Assembly (NCBI RefSeq): GCF_014648815.1
Contig: NZ_BMRV01000010.1
Location: 244,617 to 308,616 of the forward strand
Direction: 5' to 3'
Origin: Streptomyces flaveolus
Lineage (GTDB): Bacteria > Actinomycetota > Actinomycetes > Streptomycetales > Streptomycetaceae
DNA length: 64,000 nt
This document shows, piece by piece, positions 1 through 10,732 of this stretch. How positions within the stretch are numbered: the stretch's first letter is position 1; the number at the start of each line of letters is the position of its first letter. Both the position numbers and the translations under genes were made by a program. The notes under the pieces were generated by a model that worked only from the letters and a program-made list of their open reading frames with translations, was not told where the DNA came from and ran no database searches.

Positions 1-531
1 GTCGGGGTGCTGGGTGATCCCGTTCTCCTCCAGCCAGGCGTGGAAGCGGGCGTAGTAGGCCTGACCGCGTTCGGTCTTCCGCGGCTCCTCCCACATAGGC
101 TCGGCGACCTCCTGTTCGTAGCCCTCCCAGGCGACCAGGTTCGGCGAGAGGGAGACGGCGGGCACGCCCCAGCGGTGGGCGAGGACGCGGGCCGGGTAGG
201 AGGTGATGTCGTGCAGGACCAGGTCCGGCTCGTCCCCCTCGTACGCCTCGACGAGCTGGGGCAGCGCCTGGACGGCGTCGTTCAGGAACGGCTCGACGTT
301 GTCGAGCAGGGTGGTGCCCCACGCCTCGGGGTCGGCGTCGGGGCCGGGCAGCGTGCTGTTCCAGAGCTTGGGCTCGGCGCCCGTCTCGGCGACCTTCTCC
401 GCGAAGAGCGGCGGGATCGCGTACGTCACCCGGTGCCCTCGCGCGACGAGCTCGCGGATCACCTCCAGGCTGGGATTCACGTGGCCGTGCGCGGCGATGG
501 AGAACATGGCGATGTGGGCGCGACTGGTCAT
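1..531 (-). CDS. Macrolide-type glycosyltransferase (MGT/OleD family), C-terminal part outside window
   Basis: This is the N-terminal 177 codons of a GT-B fold glycosyltransferase; the rest lies beyond the window edge. The start MTSRAHIAMFSIAAHGHVNP is nearly the same as that of the Streptomyces macrolide glucosyltransferases OleD and Mgt, which move glucose from UDP-glucose to the desosamine 2'-OH of macrolides and inactivate them in the cytoplasm. The HGHVNPSLEVIREL stretch carries the N-terminal His that acts as catalytic base in that family. LLDNVEPFLNDAVQALPQL and SYPARVLAHRWGVPAVSLSP also follow OleD closely. A palindromic site lies about 20 bp upstream of the ATG, which suggests local repression. 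The donor-binding half cannot be seen, so specificity stays inferred. Confidence 0.93.
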   Translation of the reverse strand, partial: MTSRAHIAMFSIAAHGHVNPSLEVIRELVARGHRVTYAIPPLFAEKVAETGAEPKLWNSTLPGPDADPEAWGTTLLDNVEPFLNDAVQALPQLVEAYEGDEPDLVLHDITSYPARVLAHRWGVPAVSLSPNLVAWEGYEQEVAEPMWEEPRKTERGQAYYARFHAWLEENGITQHPD

Positions 532-549
532 GCCGTGACCGTATGCGAG

Positions 550-563
550 ACGATACGTATCGT
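550..563. promoter_or_regulatory. 14-bp perfect palindrome, likely repressor operator
   Basis: ACGATACGTATCGT is its own reverse complement and sits 19 bp upstream of the glycosyltransferase ATG, between that gene and the 3' end of the ABC-transporter binding protein. Such symmetric ATACGTAT-centred sites are typical operators for TetR- or MarR-family repressors in Streptomyces. No such regulator is visible beside it in the window; it may lie beyond the left edge. Confidence 0.6.
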
Positions 564-588
564 GCAAGCTGTTCAGCGGCACGCCGTG

Positions 589-1872
589 TCAGCGCTGGTA
601 GCGGGCGAGTACGAGGTTGCCGTCCTCCTCCAGCCTCTCGCGCAGCGTCTCCATGCCGATCGCCCCGCTGTAGTACTCCTGGAGTGCCGGGGTGGCCACC
701 TTGTCCTTCCACTCGGCGTAGCCGCGGACGGACTGCGCGGGGGCCGGGCGCAGGTGGGCCGCGAGGGCGGTGCCGGTGGCCCAGCCGTTCTCGGTCGTGT
801 GCAGGGCGGGGTCCTCCAGGGCCCGGGTGCCGGTGGGCAGCATCCAGTCGCCGAGGGCGAGGCGGACCATGTTGTCCGGCTGGAGGAGGAAGTCGACGAA
901 CGCGACGGCCTCCTTCTTGTGCGGGCTGTCCTCGGCGACGGACAGCGTCTGCGGGCTGACGCCCTGGGCGAGCCCGTCGGCGCCGGCCGGGGCGGGCAGG
1001 ACCTGCCAGTCGAAGCCCTCGGGTGCCTGCTGTTCGATCTGCTGGCGGTAGGAGAAGCCGAGCGGCACCATCGCGTACTTGCCCGCGAAGAAGCCGGGCA
1101 GGGTGTCGGAGCCGCCGCTGCCCAGGGTGGACGCGGAGGCGCTGCGGTCGCGGCCGACCTGGTCGTGGATCGTGCGCGGCACCACCTGGTCGGCCTCCTC
1201 GAACCGGACGGTGACCCTGCCGTCCGCGTCGCGGTGGAACAGCTGCCCGCCGGTGGACAGCGACAGGTTGAGCGTGGCGGACACGGGCTCCTTGAGCGGC
1301 CAGGCCACGCCGTACGTCCCGTCGCCGCTCAGCCGCTTGGTCACCTGCCGGAACTCCGGCCACGTCCAGGGGTGTTCAGGTGTCGGGATCCGGACGCCGG
1401 ACTTCTCCAGCAGGGCCGTGTTGGCGATCAGGACGCGGGGTTCCTGGAGGAACGGCACGCCGTAGACGCCGTCGTCGAAGGTGACCGTCTCCCAGCCGGC
1501 CCGGGGGATGTCGTTCTTCAGCCGCTGGGGCAGCAGGTCGGTGAGGTCGGCGAGGTAGCCGCCGTAGGCGAAGTCCGCGAGGTCGTCGGAAGCGTCGTGG
1601 ATGATGTCCGGCGCCTCGCCACCCTCGAAGGAGGTGAGGAGCTGGTCGTGGACGCTGTCCCAGCTGCCCTGGACGTACTCGACCCGCACGTCCGGATGGG
1701 CCGCGTTCCACTCTTCCACCAGTTCCTTGTTGGCCTGCACGGACTCCTCCTGCCAGGCCAGGGACTGGAAACGCAGGGTGATCCGGCCGTCGTCGGCGTC
1801 ACCGCCCGCGCCGGTGCAGGCCGCGAGCAGCAGGACGAGCGCGACGAGCACGGTGGTGGTCCTGGTGCGCAT
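589..1872 (-). CDS. Sugar ABC transporter, substrate-binding lipoprotein
   Basis: A 427-residue family-1 extracellular solute-binding protein for a carbohydrate importer. A short signal peptide ends in the lipobox LAAC with the lipidated Cys at residue 19, so it should be anchored on the outside of the membrane. PDIIHDASDDLADFAYGGYL, GVYGVPFLQEPRVLIANTAL and GFFAGKYAMVPLG are typical of maltose/multiple-sugar binding proteins. Its ATG shares one base with the stop of the upstream permease, so this is the last gene of a three-gene operon. No ATPase gene is present, which is common in Streptomyces because such importers share the MsiK ATPase encoded elsewhere (family knowledge). The sugar cannot be told from sequence. 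Confidence 0.92.
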   Translation of the reverse strand: MRTRTTTVLVALVLLLAACTGAGGDADDGRITLRFQSLAWQEESVQANKELVEEWNAAHPDVRVEYVQGSWDSVHDQLLTSFEGGEAPDIIHDASDDLADFAYGGYLADLTDLLPQRLKNDIPRAGWETVTFDDGVYGVPFLQEPRVLIANTALLEKSGVRIPTPEHPWTWPEFRQVTKRLSGDGTYGVAWPLKEPVSATLNLSLSTGGQLFHRDADGRVTVRFEEADQVVPRTIHDQVGRDRSASASTLGSGGSDTLPGFFAGKYAMVPLGFSYRQQIEQQAPEGFDWQVLPAPAGADGLAQGVSPQTLSVAEDSPHKKEAVAFVDFLLQPDNMVRLALGDWMLPTGTRALEDPALHTTENGWATGTALAAHLRPAPAQSVRGYAEWKDKVATPALQEYYSGAIGMETLRERLEEDGNLVLARYQR

Positions 1873-2705
1873 CAGCTCTTCACCGCCCCGGCGAGCATGC
1901 CGCCCGTGATCCGCCGCTGGATGAGGGCGAAGACGACCAGCGAGGGCAGCGTCGCGAGGAAGGCCGCCGCCGCCAGCGGGCCGAGGTCCGCGACGCCCTC
2001 GGCGCCGATGAAGTGGGTGAGCACGACCGGCAGCGTCTGTTTCTCCGGTGTCTTCAGCAGCACCAGCGCGAAGAAGAACTCGTTCCACGCGGTGATGAAC
2101 GCGAACAGCGCCGTCGCCACGATCCCCGGTGCGAGCAGCGGCGCGGTCACCGAGACGAGGGTGCGCAGCCGCCCGGCCCCGTCGACCGCGGCCGCCTCCT
2201 CCAGCTCGGCCGGCACGGCGCGGACGTATCCCGCGAGCATCCACAGCGCGAACGGCAGCGACCACACGACGTACACCATCACCAGCCCGGGCACGGAGTT
2301 GATCAGCCGGAGGTTCTTCAGGACCAGGAAGAGCGGGATGATCAGCAGGACGAAGGGGAAGGCCTGGCTGACCACGACCCACCCGGTGGCCGCCCTGGTG
2401 AGCCGGCCGCGGTGCCGGGCCATCACATACGCCATGGGCGTCGCGATGAGCACCGCGATCACGGCGGCGCCGAGGGCGGCGACCAGGGAGTTGAGCGCGG
2501 CGTGCAGCAGCGGCTGCTCGTCGAAGGCCTGCCGGAAGTTGTCGAGGGTGGGGTTCTCCGGGATCCAGGTGGGGTGAAGGCTCGCCAGCTCGCGCGGCGG
2601 TTTGAACGCGGTGGACAGGAGCCAGAGGAACGGGAAGGCCAGGAAGACGAGATAGGCGAGCAGCGCCGCGTACTGGCCCACGCGGGCTCCGGTCGAGGTC
2701 CTCAC
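1872..2705 (-). CDS. Sugar ABC transporter permease (MalG-like)
   Basis: A 277-residue inner-membrane permease with about six hydrophobic segments. The EAA loop that contacts the ATPase is visible as ELEEAAAVDGAGRLRTL around residues 180-196, and it ends in a MalG-type region with PEKQTLPVVL. The pattern of one N-terminal TM followed by a long periplasmic loop beginning PTWIPENPTLDNFRQAF is typical of the MalG/CUT1 subfamily. It overlaps the downstream binding-protein start by one base and the upstream permease stop by four bases, so the three genes should be translated together. It partners with the permease encoded at 2702-3637. Confidence 0.93.
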   Translation of the reverse strand: MRTSTGARVGQYAALLAYLVFLAFPFLWLLSTAFKPPRELASLHPTWIPENPTLDNFRQAFDEQPLLHAALNSLVAALGAAVIAVLIATPMAYVMARHRGRLTRAATGWVVVSQAFPFVLLIIPLFLVLKNLRLINSVPGLVMVYVVWSLPFALWMLAGYVRAVPAELEEAAAVDGAGRLRTLVSVTAPLLAPGIVATALFAFITAWNEFFFALVLLKTPEKQTLPVVLTHFIGAEGVADLGPLAAAAFLATLPSLVVFALIQRRITGGMLAGAVKS

Positions 2706-3637
2706 GCGTCGTCACCTCCCTTGAGCCGGCCGACGAGGAAGACGGCCAGCAGGACCGAGATCACGGCGACCATGACGCAGCCCATCGCCGCCGCGTAACC
2801 GAACTGCCCGTAGCGGAAGGCCTCCTCGTAGGCGAAGAGCATGGGCAGCCGGGTCCTACCGCCGGGGCCACCGTTGGTCAGCACGTAGACCAGGGCGAAG
2901 GAGTTGAAGTTCCAGATGAGGTTGAGCGCGGTGATGGCGAGCGCGACCGGTTTCAGGGCGGGCCAGGTGACCGTGCGGAAGCGGCGCCAGGCACCGGCGC
3001 CGTCGACCGCGGCGGCCTCGTGCAGCTCGCGCGGGGTGTTCTGCAGGCCGGCGAGCAGGGCGACCGTGGTCTGCGGCATGCCGGCCCAGACGCCGACGAC
3101 GATCACGGCGGGCAGGGCCGTGGCCAGGCCGCTGAGCCAGTCGCGGCCGTCGCCGAGGCCGAGGTCGCGGAGGGTCTCGTTGAGGATGCCGGCGTCCGGG
3201 TTGTAGACCAGCCGCCACATGATGCCGACGACGACCTCGGGCATCGCCCAGGGAACGATCGCCAGGGCGCGGGCCAGCCAGCGCAGCCGCAGGTTCTGGT
3301 TGAGCAGCAGGGCGAGGCCGAGCGCGAGCAGGAACTGCGGCACGGTGACGCCGACCGCCCAGACCAGGCCGATGCGGAACGACTCCCAGAACAGCGTGTC
3401 GTGCAGCAGGTCCTGGAAGTTCAGGGTGCCGATCCACTGGGTGGGCTCGGTCCGGCCCGACTGGGCGTCGGTGAACGCCAGCAGGATGCCGTAGAGCAGC
3501 GGTCCGACGCTGAGCACCAGGATGGGGATCAGCGCGGGCAGCACCAGGAACCAGGCGCCGTGGCCGGGGTCGCGCCGTGGCCGGTCCCCGCCGGGCGCGC
3601 GGCGCGCCGGTCTCCTCACCTCGGTCTCCGATGTCAC
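2702..3637 (-). CDS. Sugar ABC transporter permease (MalF-like)
   Basis: A 311-residue permease and the first gene of the sugar import operon. After a basic, proline-rich cytoplasmic tail of about 25 residues come six predicted TM segments. The EAA loop reads ELHEAAAVDGAGAWRRFRTV, followed by the conserved LTNGGPGGRTRLPML loop seen in MalF/UgpA-type permeases. It overlaps the next permease by four bases. A candidate sigma-70-like promoter lies 40-70 bp upstream. No regulator gene sits beside the operon, so control is not visible. Substrate is unknown; CUT1 importers carry oligosaccharides or glycosides. Confidence 0.93.
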   Translation of the reverse strand: MTSETEVRRPARRAPGGDRPRRDPGHGAWFLVLPALIPILVLSVGPLLYGILLAFTDAQSGRTEPTQWIGTLNFQDLLHDTLFWESFRIGLVWAVGVTVPQFLLALGLALLLNQNLRLRWLARALAIVPWAMPEVVVGIMWRLVYNPDAGILNETLRDLGLGDGRDWLSGLATALPAVIVVGVWAGMPQTTVALLAGLQNTPRELHEAAAVDGAGAWRRFRTVTWPALKPVALAITALNLIWNFNSFALVYVLTNGGPGGRTRLPMLFAYEEAFRYGQFGYAAAMGCVMVAVISVLLAVFLVGRLKGGDDA

Positions 3638-3675
3638 GTGGTCAGCCCCTTCGCGCGGCTCGGACGGGCCTGGTC

Positions 3676-3704
3676 ATGGTCGTGAAGGCGCTGTGCCCCG
3701 TCAA
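3676..3704 (-). promoter_or_regulatory. Candidate promoter of the sugar transporter operon
   Basis: Reading the minus strand, TTGACG is followed by 17 bases and then GACCAT, a fair match to the housekeeping -35/-10 pattern, pointing toward the permease start at 3637. Judged by eye only; the surrounding 3638-3914 gap shows no gene. Confidence 0.35.
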
Positions 3705-3914
3705 GGGACCGCGCACACGCTCCCACCTGTACGAATGCGACACTGGCCGACGGATGGCGGGATCCCGACGGTGGACGCGCACGGCTGACCCGTGCCGGCG
3801 CCCGGCGGGGACCCGGGCCCGTCCCCGGCGACCGCACCGGCTCAGGCGCACCGCGCCTGCCGGTCGACGGCGGGGCGGTGACGACGGACCAGGACGGACA
3901 CGGAGAGGCGGACG

Positions 3915-4778
3915 ATGGACGAGGCACGGGCGCGGGAGGTACTGGCCGTGGCGGAGGTGCTGCCCGGCCCGGCGCGGGAGGCGCGGCTGCTCGCCCTCGG
4001 CGAGAACGCGGTCTTCGCCGCCGGCGACCTGGCCGTCAAGGTGGGCCGCGACGCCGAACTCGCCGGGCGGGCGAGCCGTGAACTGGCCGTCGCGGTGTGG
4101 CTGGAGGAGGCCGGTGTGCCCGCGGTGCGGGCGGCCCGGCCGGAGGCGCTGATGGTCGACGGACATCCCGTGACCGTGTGGCACCGGCTGCCCGACGCCG
4201 TGCGGCCCACCGAACCGCGGGACGTGGCCGGACTGCTGCGGCTCGTCCACGCGCTGCCCTCCCCCTCCTTCGCGCTGCCGCCCCGCGAGCTGCTGGGCGG
4301 TGTGGAGCGCTGGCTGCGGCTCGCCGGCGACGCGATCGACCCCGCGGACGCGGCGTATCTGCGCGAGCGCCGCGACGGTTTCGCGACGGCCGCCGCCGCG
4401 CTCACCCCCCATCTGCCGCCGGGCCCGATCCACGGCGACGCGCTCCCCCGCAACGTGCACGTCGGTCCCGACGGTCCGGTCCTGGTCGACCTGGAGACCT
4501 TCTCCTCCGACCTGCGCGAGCACGACCTGGTGGTGATGGCCCTCAGCCGGGACCGCTACGGGCTGCCCGCCGAGGCGTACGACGCCTTCACGGCGACCTA
4601 CGGCTGGGACGTGCGCGCATGGGACGGCTGCGCGGTGCTGCGCGGGGCCCGCGAGACGGCCAGCTGCGCCTGGGTGGCGCAGCACGCGCCGAGCAACCCC
4701 AAGGCACTGGCCGAGTTCGAACGCAGGGTGGCGTCGCTGCGGGACGAGGATCCGACGGTGCGCTGGTATCCGTTCTGA
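3915..4778 (+). CDS. Aminoglycoside phosphotransferase (APH) family protein
   Basis: A 287-residue protein with a protein-kinase-like fold. The visible core is a Lys in LAVKVG near residue 42, the Brenner/catalytic loop HGDALPRN (Asp at about 175, Asn 180) and a DLETFS metal-binding Asp at about 192, so all catalytic positions of the APH family are kept. The start has a GGAGAGG ribosome-binding site at suitable distance. The family phosphorylates hydroxyls on aminoglycosides or other small metabolites in the cytoplasm; the substrate here cannot be named, and a resistance role is not shown. It stands alone, convergent with the exonuclease gene across 22 bp. Confidence 0.85.
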   Translation: MDEARAREVLAVAEVLPGPAREARLLALGENAVFAAGDLAVKVGRDAELAGRASRELAVAVWLEEAGVPAVRAARPEALMVDGHPVTVWHRLPDAVRPTEPRDVAGLLRLVHALPSPSFALPPRELLGGVERWLRLAGDAIDPADAAYLRERRDGFATAAAALTPHLPPGPIHGDALPRNVHVGPDGPVLVDLETFSSDLREHDLVVMALSRDRYGLPAEAYDAFTATYGWDVRAWDGCAVLRGARETASCAWVAQHAPSNPKALAEFERRVASLRDEDPTVRWYPF

Positions 4779-4800
4779 CGGCTCGCCCGGCGGGACCGGG

Positions 4801-5523
4801 TCAGACCGGCTCGCCGGCCAACTCGCGGACCGGCCACGTCCCGTCGACGACGGCCGTGGCGTCGCCCTTGCGGCGCAGGAAGCTCTGGAAGTCCGCCGCC
4901 CACTGCGCGTACCACTCGATCTGGCGGTGGTGCAGCTCCGCCGGGCCGAGGGCGGCGACCTTGGGGTGGCGGCCGGCTATCGCGAAGGCCAGCCGGGCCG
5001 CGGCGAGGGCGTCGGCCGAGGCGTCGTGGGCGGCGTCGAGCGGGACGCCGTACTCCCGGCAGACCGCTTCCAGGTTGCGCTTGCCGCGCCGGTAGCGGTC
5101 CACGGAGCGGTCGATGGTGTACGGGTCTATGACGGGCGCGGGGTCCAGGCCGCCCAGGCGCTCCCGCAGGGACGGCAGCCCGTGGCGCCGCAGTTCGGCA
5201 CTGAGCAGGGTGAGGTCGAAGGCCGCGTTGTAGGCGACGACCGGGACGCCCGCCCTCCAGTGGTCCGTGAGGACCGAGGCGATGGCGTCGGCGACCTGGT
5301 CGGCGGGGCGGCCCTCGGCGGCCGCGCGCTCGTTGCTGATGCCGTGCACCGCGACCGCGTCCGCCGGGATCTCCACGCCGGGGTCGGCCAGCCATTCGCG
5401 GCGGCCGAGCGGCTCCCCGCCCCTGACCTCGATCACGGCGCCGGTGACGATGCGCGCCTCGCGCGGATCGGTGCCCGTCGTCTCCAGGTCGAATCCGATC
5501 AGCAGCTCCCGGTGCCAGCCCAT
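4801..5523 (-). CDS. 3'-5' exonuclease, DnaQ-like DEDDh family
   Basis: A 240-residue DEDDh exonuclease. ExoI is FDLETTGTD (Asp and Glu for the two metal ions), ExoII is VAYNAAFDLTLLS, and ExoIII is HDASADALAAA with the His/Asp pair of the DEDDh type. It is short and has no polymerase or helicase domain, so it is a stand-alone nuclease like the proofreading epsilon subunit or a paralogue used in repair or RNA trimming. The chosen ATG follows a GAGGGGGA ribosome-binding site; a longer reading frame runs upstream but shows no conserved sequence. It is the last gene before a convergent APH-like gene. Confidence 0.92.
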   Translation of the reverse strand: MGWHRELLIGFDLETTGTDPREARIVTGAVIEVRGGEPLGRREWLADPGVEIPADAVAVHGISNERAAAEGRPADQVADAIASVLTDHWRAGVPVVAYNAAFDLTLLSAELRRHGLPSLRERLGGLDPAPVIDPYTIDRSVDRYRRGKRNLEAVCREYGVPLDAAHDASADALAAARLAFAIAGRHPKVAALGPAELHHRQIEWYAQWAADFQSFLRRKGDATAVVDGTWPVRELAGEPV

Positions 5524-5638
5524 GGGCGGTCCCCCTCCTCGGTGGTGCGTTCCCCCAGTGGTTCCCACCTTCGCACGGGCCACTGACAATCGAAGGATCG
5601 CGTTCCGTTCATGCCGTTCCGGCCCCGGGGCCCGGCAC

Positions 5639-6886
5639 TCAGGACACCGGTCGCGAATCCGCCCACATCTGCTCGAACTCCTCACGGTAGGTGGGGAAAA
5701 GTCCGCCTTCATCCACTTGGTCCGACTTCACGACCCTGCCGCCGTTGCGCCCGTTGCGCAGGACGAGCACCGGCGCCTCCATCCCCCGCGTCCGGCGCAG
5801 GTAGGACTGCACGACCGCGATGCCGTCGGCGCCGTCCCCGTCCACGAGGTAGGCCGTGAAGCGGGGCGTCTCGTCGAAGACCTGGATCTCGAACGCCCCC
5901 GGGTCCCGCAGCCGGGAGCGCACCCGGCGCATGTGCAGGATGTTCGTCTCGACGGCGCGGCTCAGCTCGCCGCGCTTGATGCCCAGTTCGCGCTCGCGGC
6001 GTTTGATGGCGCTGGAGGCGGGGTTCAGGAACAGCAGCCGCACCCGGCCGCCGGACTCGGCCAGCCGGAGCAGCCGGCGGCCGGAGAAGTTCTGCACGAG
6101 CAGGTTGAGGCCGATGCCGAGGGCGTCCACGCGGCGGGCCCTGCCGAAGATGTCCTCCGCCGGGAACTGGCGCAGCAGCCGGACCCGGTCCGGGTGCACG
6201 GCGACCACGTCGGCGTACCGGTCGCCGACCAGGTCCTCCACCGCGTCGACCGGCAGCCGGCGCGTGGACGGCAGGTCGCTGCCGGTGCCGAGGACCTCCA
6301 GCAGCCGCGCCGAGGCCCGTTCGGCCTGGTTCAGGACCGCCTCGGACAGCGCCCGGTTGCGGGAGACGACGTTGCGGGTGACCTCCAGCTCGTCCAGGGC
6401 CAGTTCCACGTCCCGGCGCTCGTCCACGTAGGGCTCGAAGCACGGCCAGTGCTGGACCATCAGCTCGCGCAGCTGGGGCAGCGTGAGGAAGCTCAGCACG
6501 TTGTCGTCGGCGGGGTCGAGGAGGTAGCCCTTGCGGCGGCTGACCTCGCGGACGGCGACGGCGCGCTGCACCCACTCCTGCCCGGCGGGTCCGGCGGCGG
6601 CGACCACCCAGTCGTCGCCGTGGACGGGTTCGTAGATCGGCCGCAGGACGGCGGCGACGACCGCGCGCAGCCGCTGCTCGACGAGGTTCAGCCAGATGTA
6701 GGCCCGGCCGGCCCGCTGCGCGCGCGTGCGCACCTCGTGCCAGGCGTCGGCGTCCCAGTCCAGTTCCGGACCGATCGCACCCGCGTGCATGGGCCGCGCC
6801 AGGGACACCGCACCGGGCGGGACGTCCGTGGAGTTCCCCTCGTGACCCTCGTCACCAGGGGGCAGCTCCAGCCCTCCCGAGCCCAC
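5639..6886 (-). CDS. SAV2148-type HEPN domain protein
   Basis: A 415-residue cytoplasmic protein matching a conserved Streptomyces family that I know as SAV2148-family HEPN proteins. Residues about 20-190 are helical and hold RNVVSRNRALSEAVL, which resembles the HEPN R-N-x3-H signature but with Asn/Arg where the catalytic His would be expected. The C-terminal half (ALGIGLNLLVQNFSGRRLL, GGRVRLLFLNPASSAIKRRE) looks like a sensor or phospholipase-D-like alpha/beta fold. The GTG start was chosen for its AAGGCGG ribosome-binding site and because VGSGGLELPPGDEG begins the conserved part. No toxin/antitoxin partner gene is next to it. Function unknown; HEPN proteins are often RNA-cleaving or RNA-binding. 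Confidence 0.85.
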   Translation of the reverse strand: MGSGGLELPPGDEGHEGNSTDVPPGAVSLARPMHAGAIGPELDWDADAWHEVRTRAQRAGRAYIWLNLVEQRLRAVVAAVLRPIYEPVHGDDWVVAAAGPAGQEWVQRAVAVREVSRRKGYLLDPADDNVLSFLTLPQLRELMVQHWPCFEPYVDERRDVELALDELEVTRNVVSRNRALSEAVLNQAERASARLLEVLGTGSDLPSTRRLPVDAVEDLVGDRYADVVAVHPDRVRLLRQFPAEDIFGRARRVDALGIGLNLLVQNFSGRRLLRLAESGGRVRLLFLNPASSAIKRRERELGIKRGELSRAVETNILHMRRVRSRLRDPGAFEIQVFDETPRFTAYLVDGDGADGIAVVQSYLRRTRGMEAPVLVLRNGRNGGRVVKSDQVDEGGLFPTYREEFEQMWADSRPVS

Positions 6887-7229
6887 CCGCGCACCGCCTT
6901 CCGCTCCCTGGGAGCACTCCCGGTCAGACCCCGTCCAACGATCAAGGAAGGGTACTCCGCGAGCGGTGCGCGGTGCAGCCGGATGGGCAGGCCGGTTTTC
7001 CCAACGGCCCTGATCCACGGGCCCGTTCCGGGCCCGGGGACCGGCGCGAGTGAGCGGATTCATAGCGGTGACGTCGTACGGTGCGGACAGGACGGCCGGG
7101 AACTCACCGGGAACGGATCGGCGCGCGGTGGGTAAGAGGCACGTGAGTGCTAGGTGGTCGCCTCACTTTCGGGGAGACTCGGAGCCAAGGCGTCCGCACC
7201 GGCGCCGCACACCTGAAAGAGTCGTGTCC
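6887..7229. other. Divergent intergenic region between HEPN gene and glgX
   Basis: 343 bp with no convincing gene. It must hold promoters for both flanking genes. A small hairpin, GGGCCCG-TTC-CGGGCCC, lies at 7019-7035. Just ahead of glgX, GTGAG and CTCAC form a 5-bp inverted repeat near 7144-7167, a weak operator candidate. Confidence 0.6.
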
Positions 7230-9343
<2,114 letters not shown>

Positions 9344-9347
<4 letters not shown>

Positions 9348-10651
9348 GACGACGTGTCGCCGGAGCGGTCCGCCACGCGCGCGTGGTGGACCGCTCCGCT
9401 GTGCGCGGCGTACGACGCGGGGCGGGCGGCCAGGGCGATCGCGAAGGCCAGACCGGCGGTCCCGGTCGCCGCCGTGAAGGCCGCCACGGGACCGTGGGAC
9501 TCGGCGAGGCGACCGGTGACGGCCACCGCCAGGGCCTGGCCGCCGACGATCGCGCTGGTCGCGTAGGCCATCGCCTCGGCGAGCCGGGCGCGCGGCACCG
9601 TCCGCTCGGTCAGCGCCAGGACGGTGATCAGGTGGGGTGCGTAGGCGATGCCGAGGACGGTGACGACCGCGTACAGGCCGGCCAGGGTGTCCGTCCACAG
9701 CAGCGGCAGCGACAGCACGCACGCCGTCGCGGTGGCCGTCCGCCAGCGGGTCCGCAGGCCGACACGGGCGGGTACGGCGGCCATGGCGAGCCCCGCGCCC
9801 GCGCTCATCACCCCCATGGCGGCGTACACCAGTCCGGCCTGGTCGCCCTGTCCGAGCCGCTCGGTGAACGCGGTGATCCCCGCCTGGCAGGCACCGAACA
9901 TCGCGCCCTGGAGGGCGAGGGAGGCGTACAGGGCGTGCACGGAGCGGGGCATGCGGACCCGGGCACGCGCCGGTGGGGCGTCGGGCGCGGGAAGCGCGGC
10001 GTCGCCCGTCACCCGAGCCGTCGGGTGCAGCGCGAAGCCCGAGCCGCACACGACCACCAGCAGGGCGGCGGCGCCCAGGGCGTGGGCGGGGTGGGCCAGC
10101 ACCGCCGCCACGCCGACCAGGGCCGGGCCGAGCACGAAGGAGATCTCGTCGAGGGTGCTCTCGAAGGACAGGGCTGCGCCCACGGTCGGTTCGGAGGCCC
10201 CCGCGCGCCGGGCGAGGGCCACCAGCCGGACCCGGGCCAGCGGACCGATCAGCGGCACACTGGCACCCGCCACCGCGCCCAGGGCGGCCAGCACGGGCGT
10301 CGGCAGCCGGGCGAGCGCACCGGCCACGAGCGCGGCGATCGCCAGGGCGTTGGCCAGGCTGAACAGGAGGACGACCGTGCGCTGGCCGTGCCGGTCCGCG
10401 AGCCGGCCCACCAGCGGGCCGCACGCCACCTGCCCGACGGCGAGCGCACCGCCGGTCAGTCCTGCGGCGGCCAGGGAGCCGCTGGTGCGGGCGACGAGCA
10501 GCACACTGCCGAACTGGATGGTGGCCGTCGGCAGCCGCCCCAGGAAGGACACCACGGGCAGCAGCGGCCCGGTCAGCCCGACGACCTCCCGGTACGTCCG
10601 CAGCGTGCGGTGCCGTCGAGCCGTGTCCGCCGTACTCCGTGTGCTGCCCAT
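9344..10651 (-). CDS. MFS transporter
   Basis: A 435-residue major facilitator protein with about twelve hydrophobic segments. The cytoplasmic loop between TM2 and TM3, GPLVGRLADRHGQRTV, is the signature motif A (GxLaDrxGrr) of the superfamily. The C-terminal half shows a second, weaker copy. The gene runs against glgX, with the two stop codons overlapping, and is divergent from treY across 81 bp, so it sits inside the trehalose region but on the other strand. The substrate cannot be inferred; efflux of a small molecule is typical of this subfamily. No neighbouring regulator. Confidence 0.9.
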
Positions 10652-10732
10652 CGCTCGAAGCTAGCCACCCGCGGGTGCGCCCGGGGATGGGCCGATGACA
10701 CGAAAGGCGGCGAGGCGGGTACGTAGCTTTCC

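Noticed and set aside
7..2577. 856-codon plus-strand open frame over the ABC transporter genes
   Set aside because: It is antisense to three well-supported genes and its translation has no domain; long shadow frames are expected at this G+C content.
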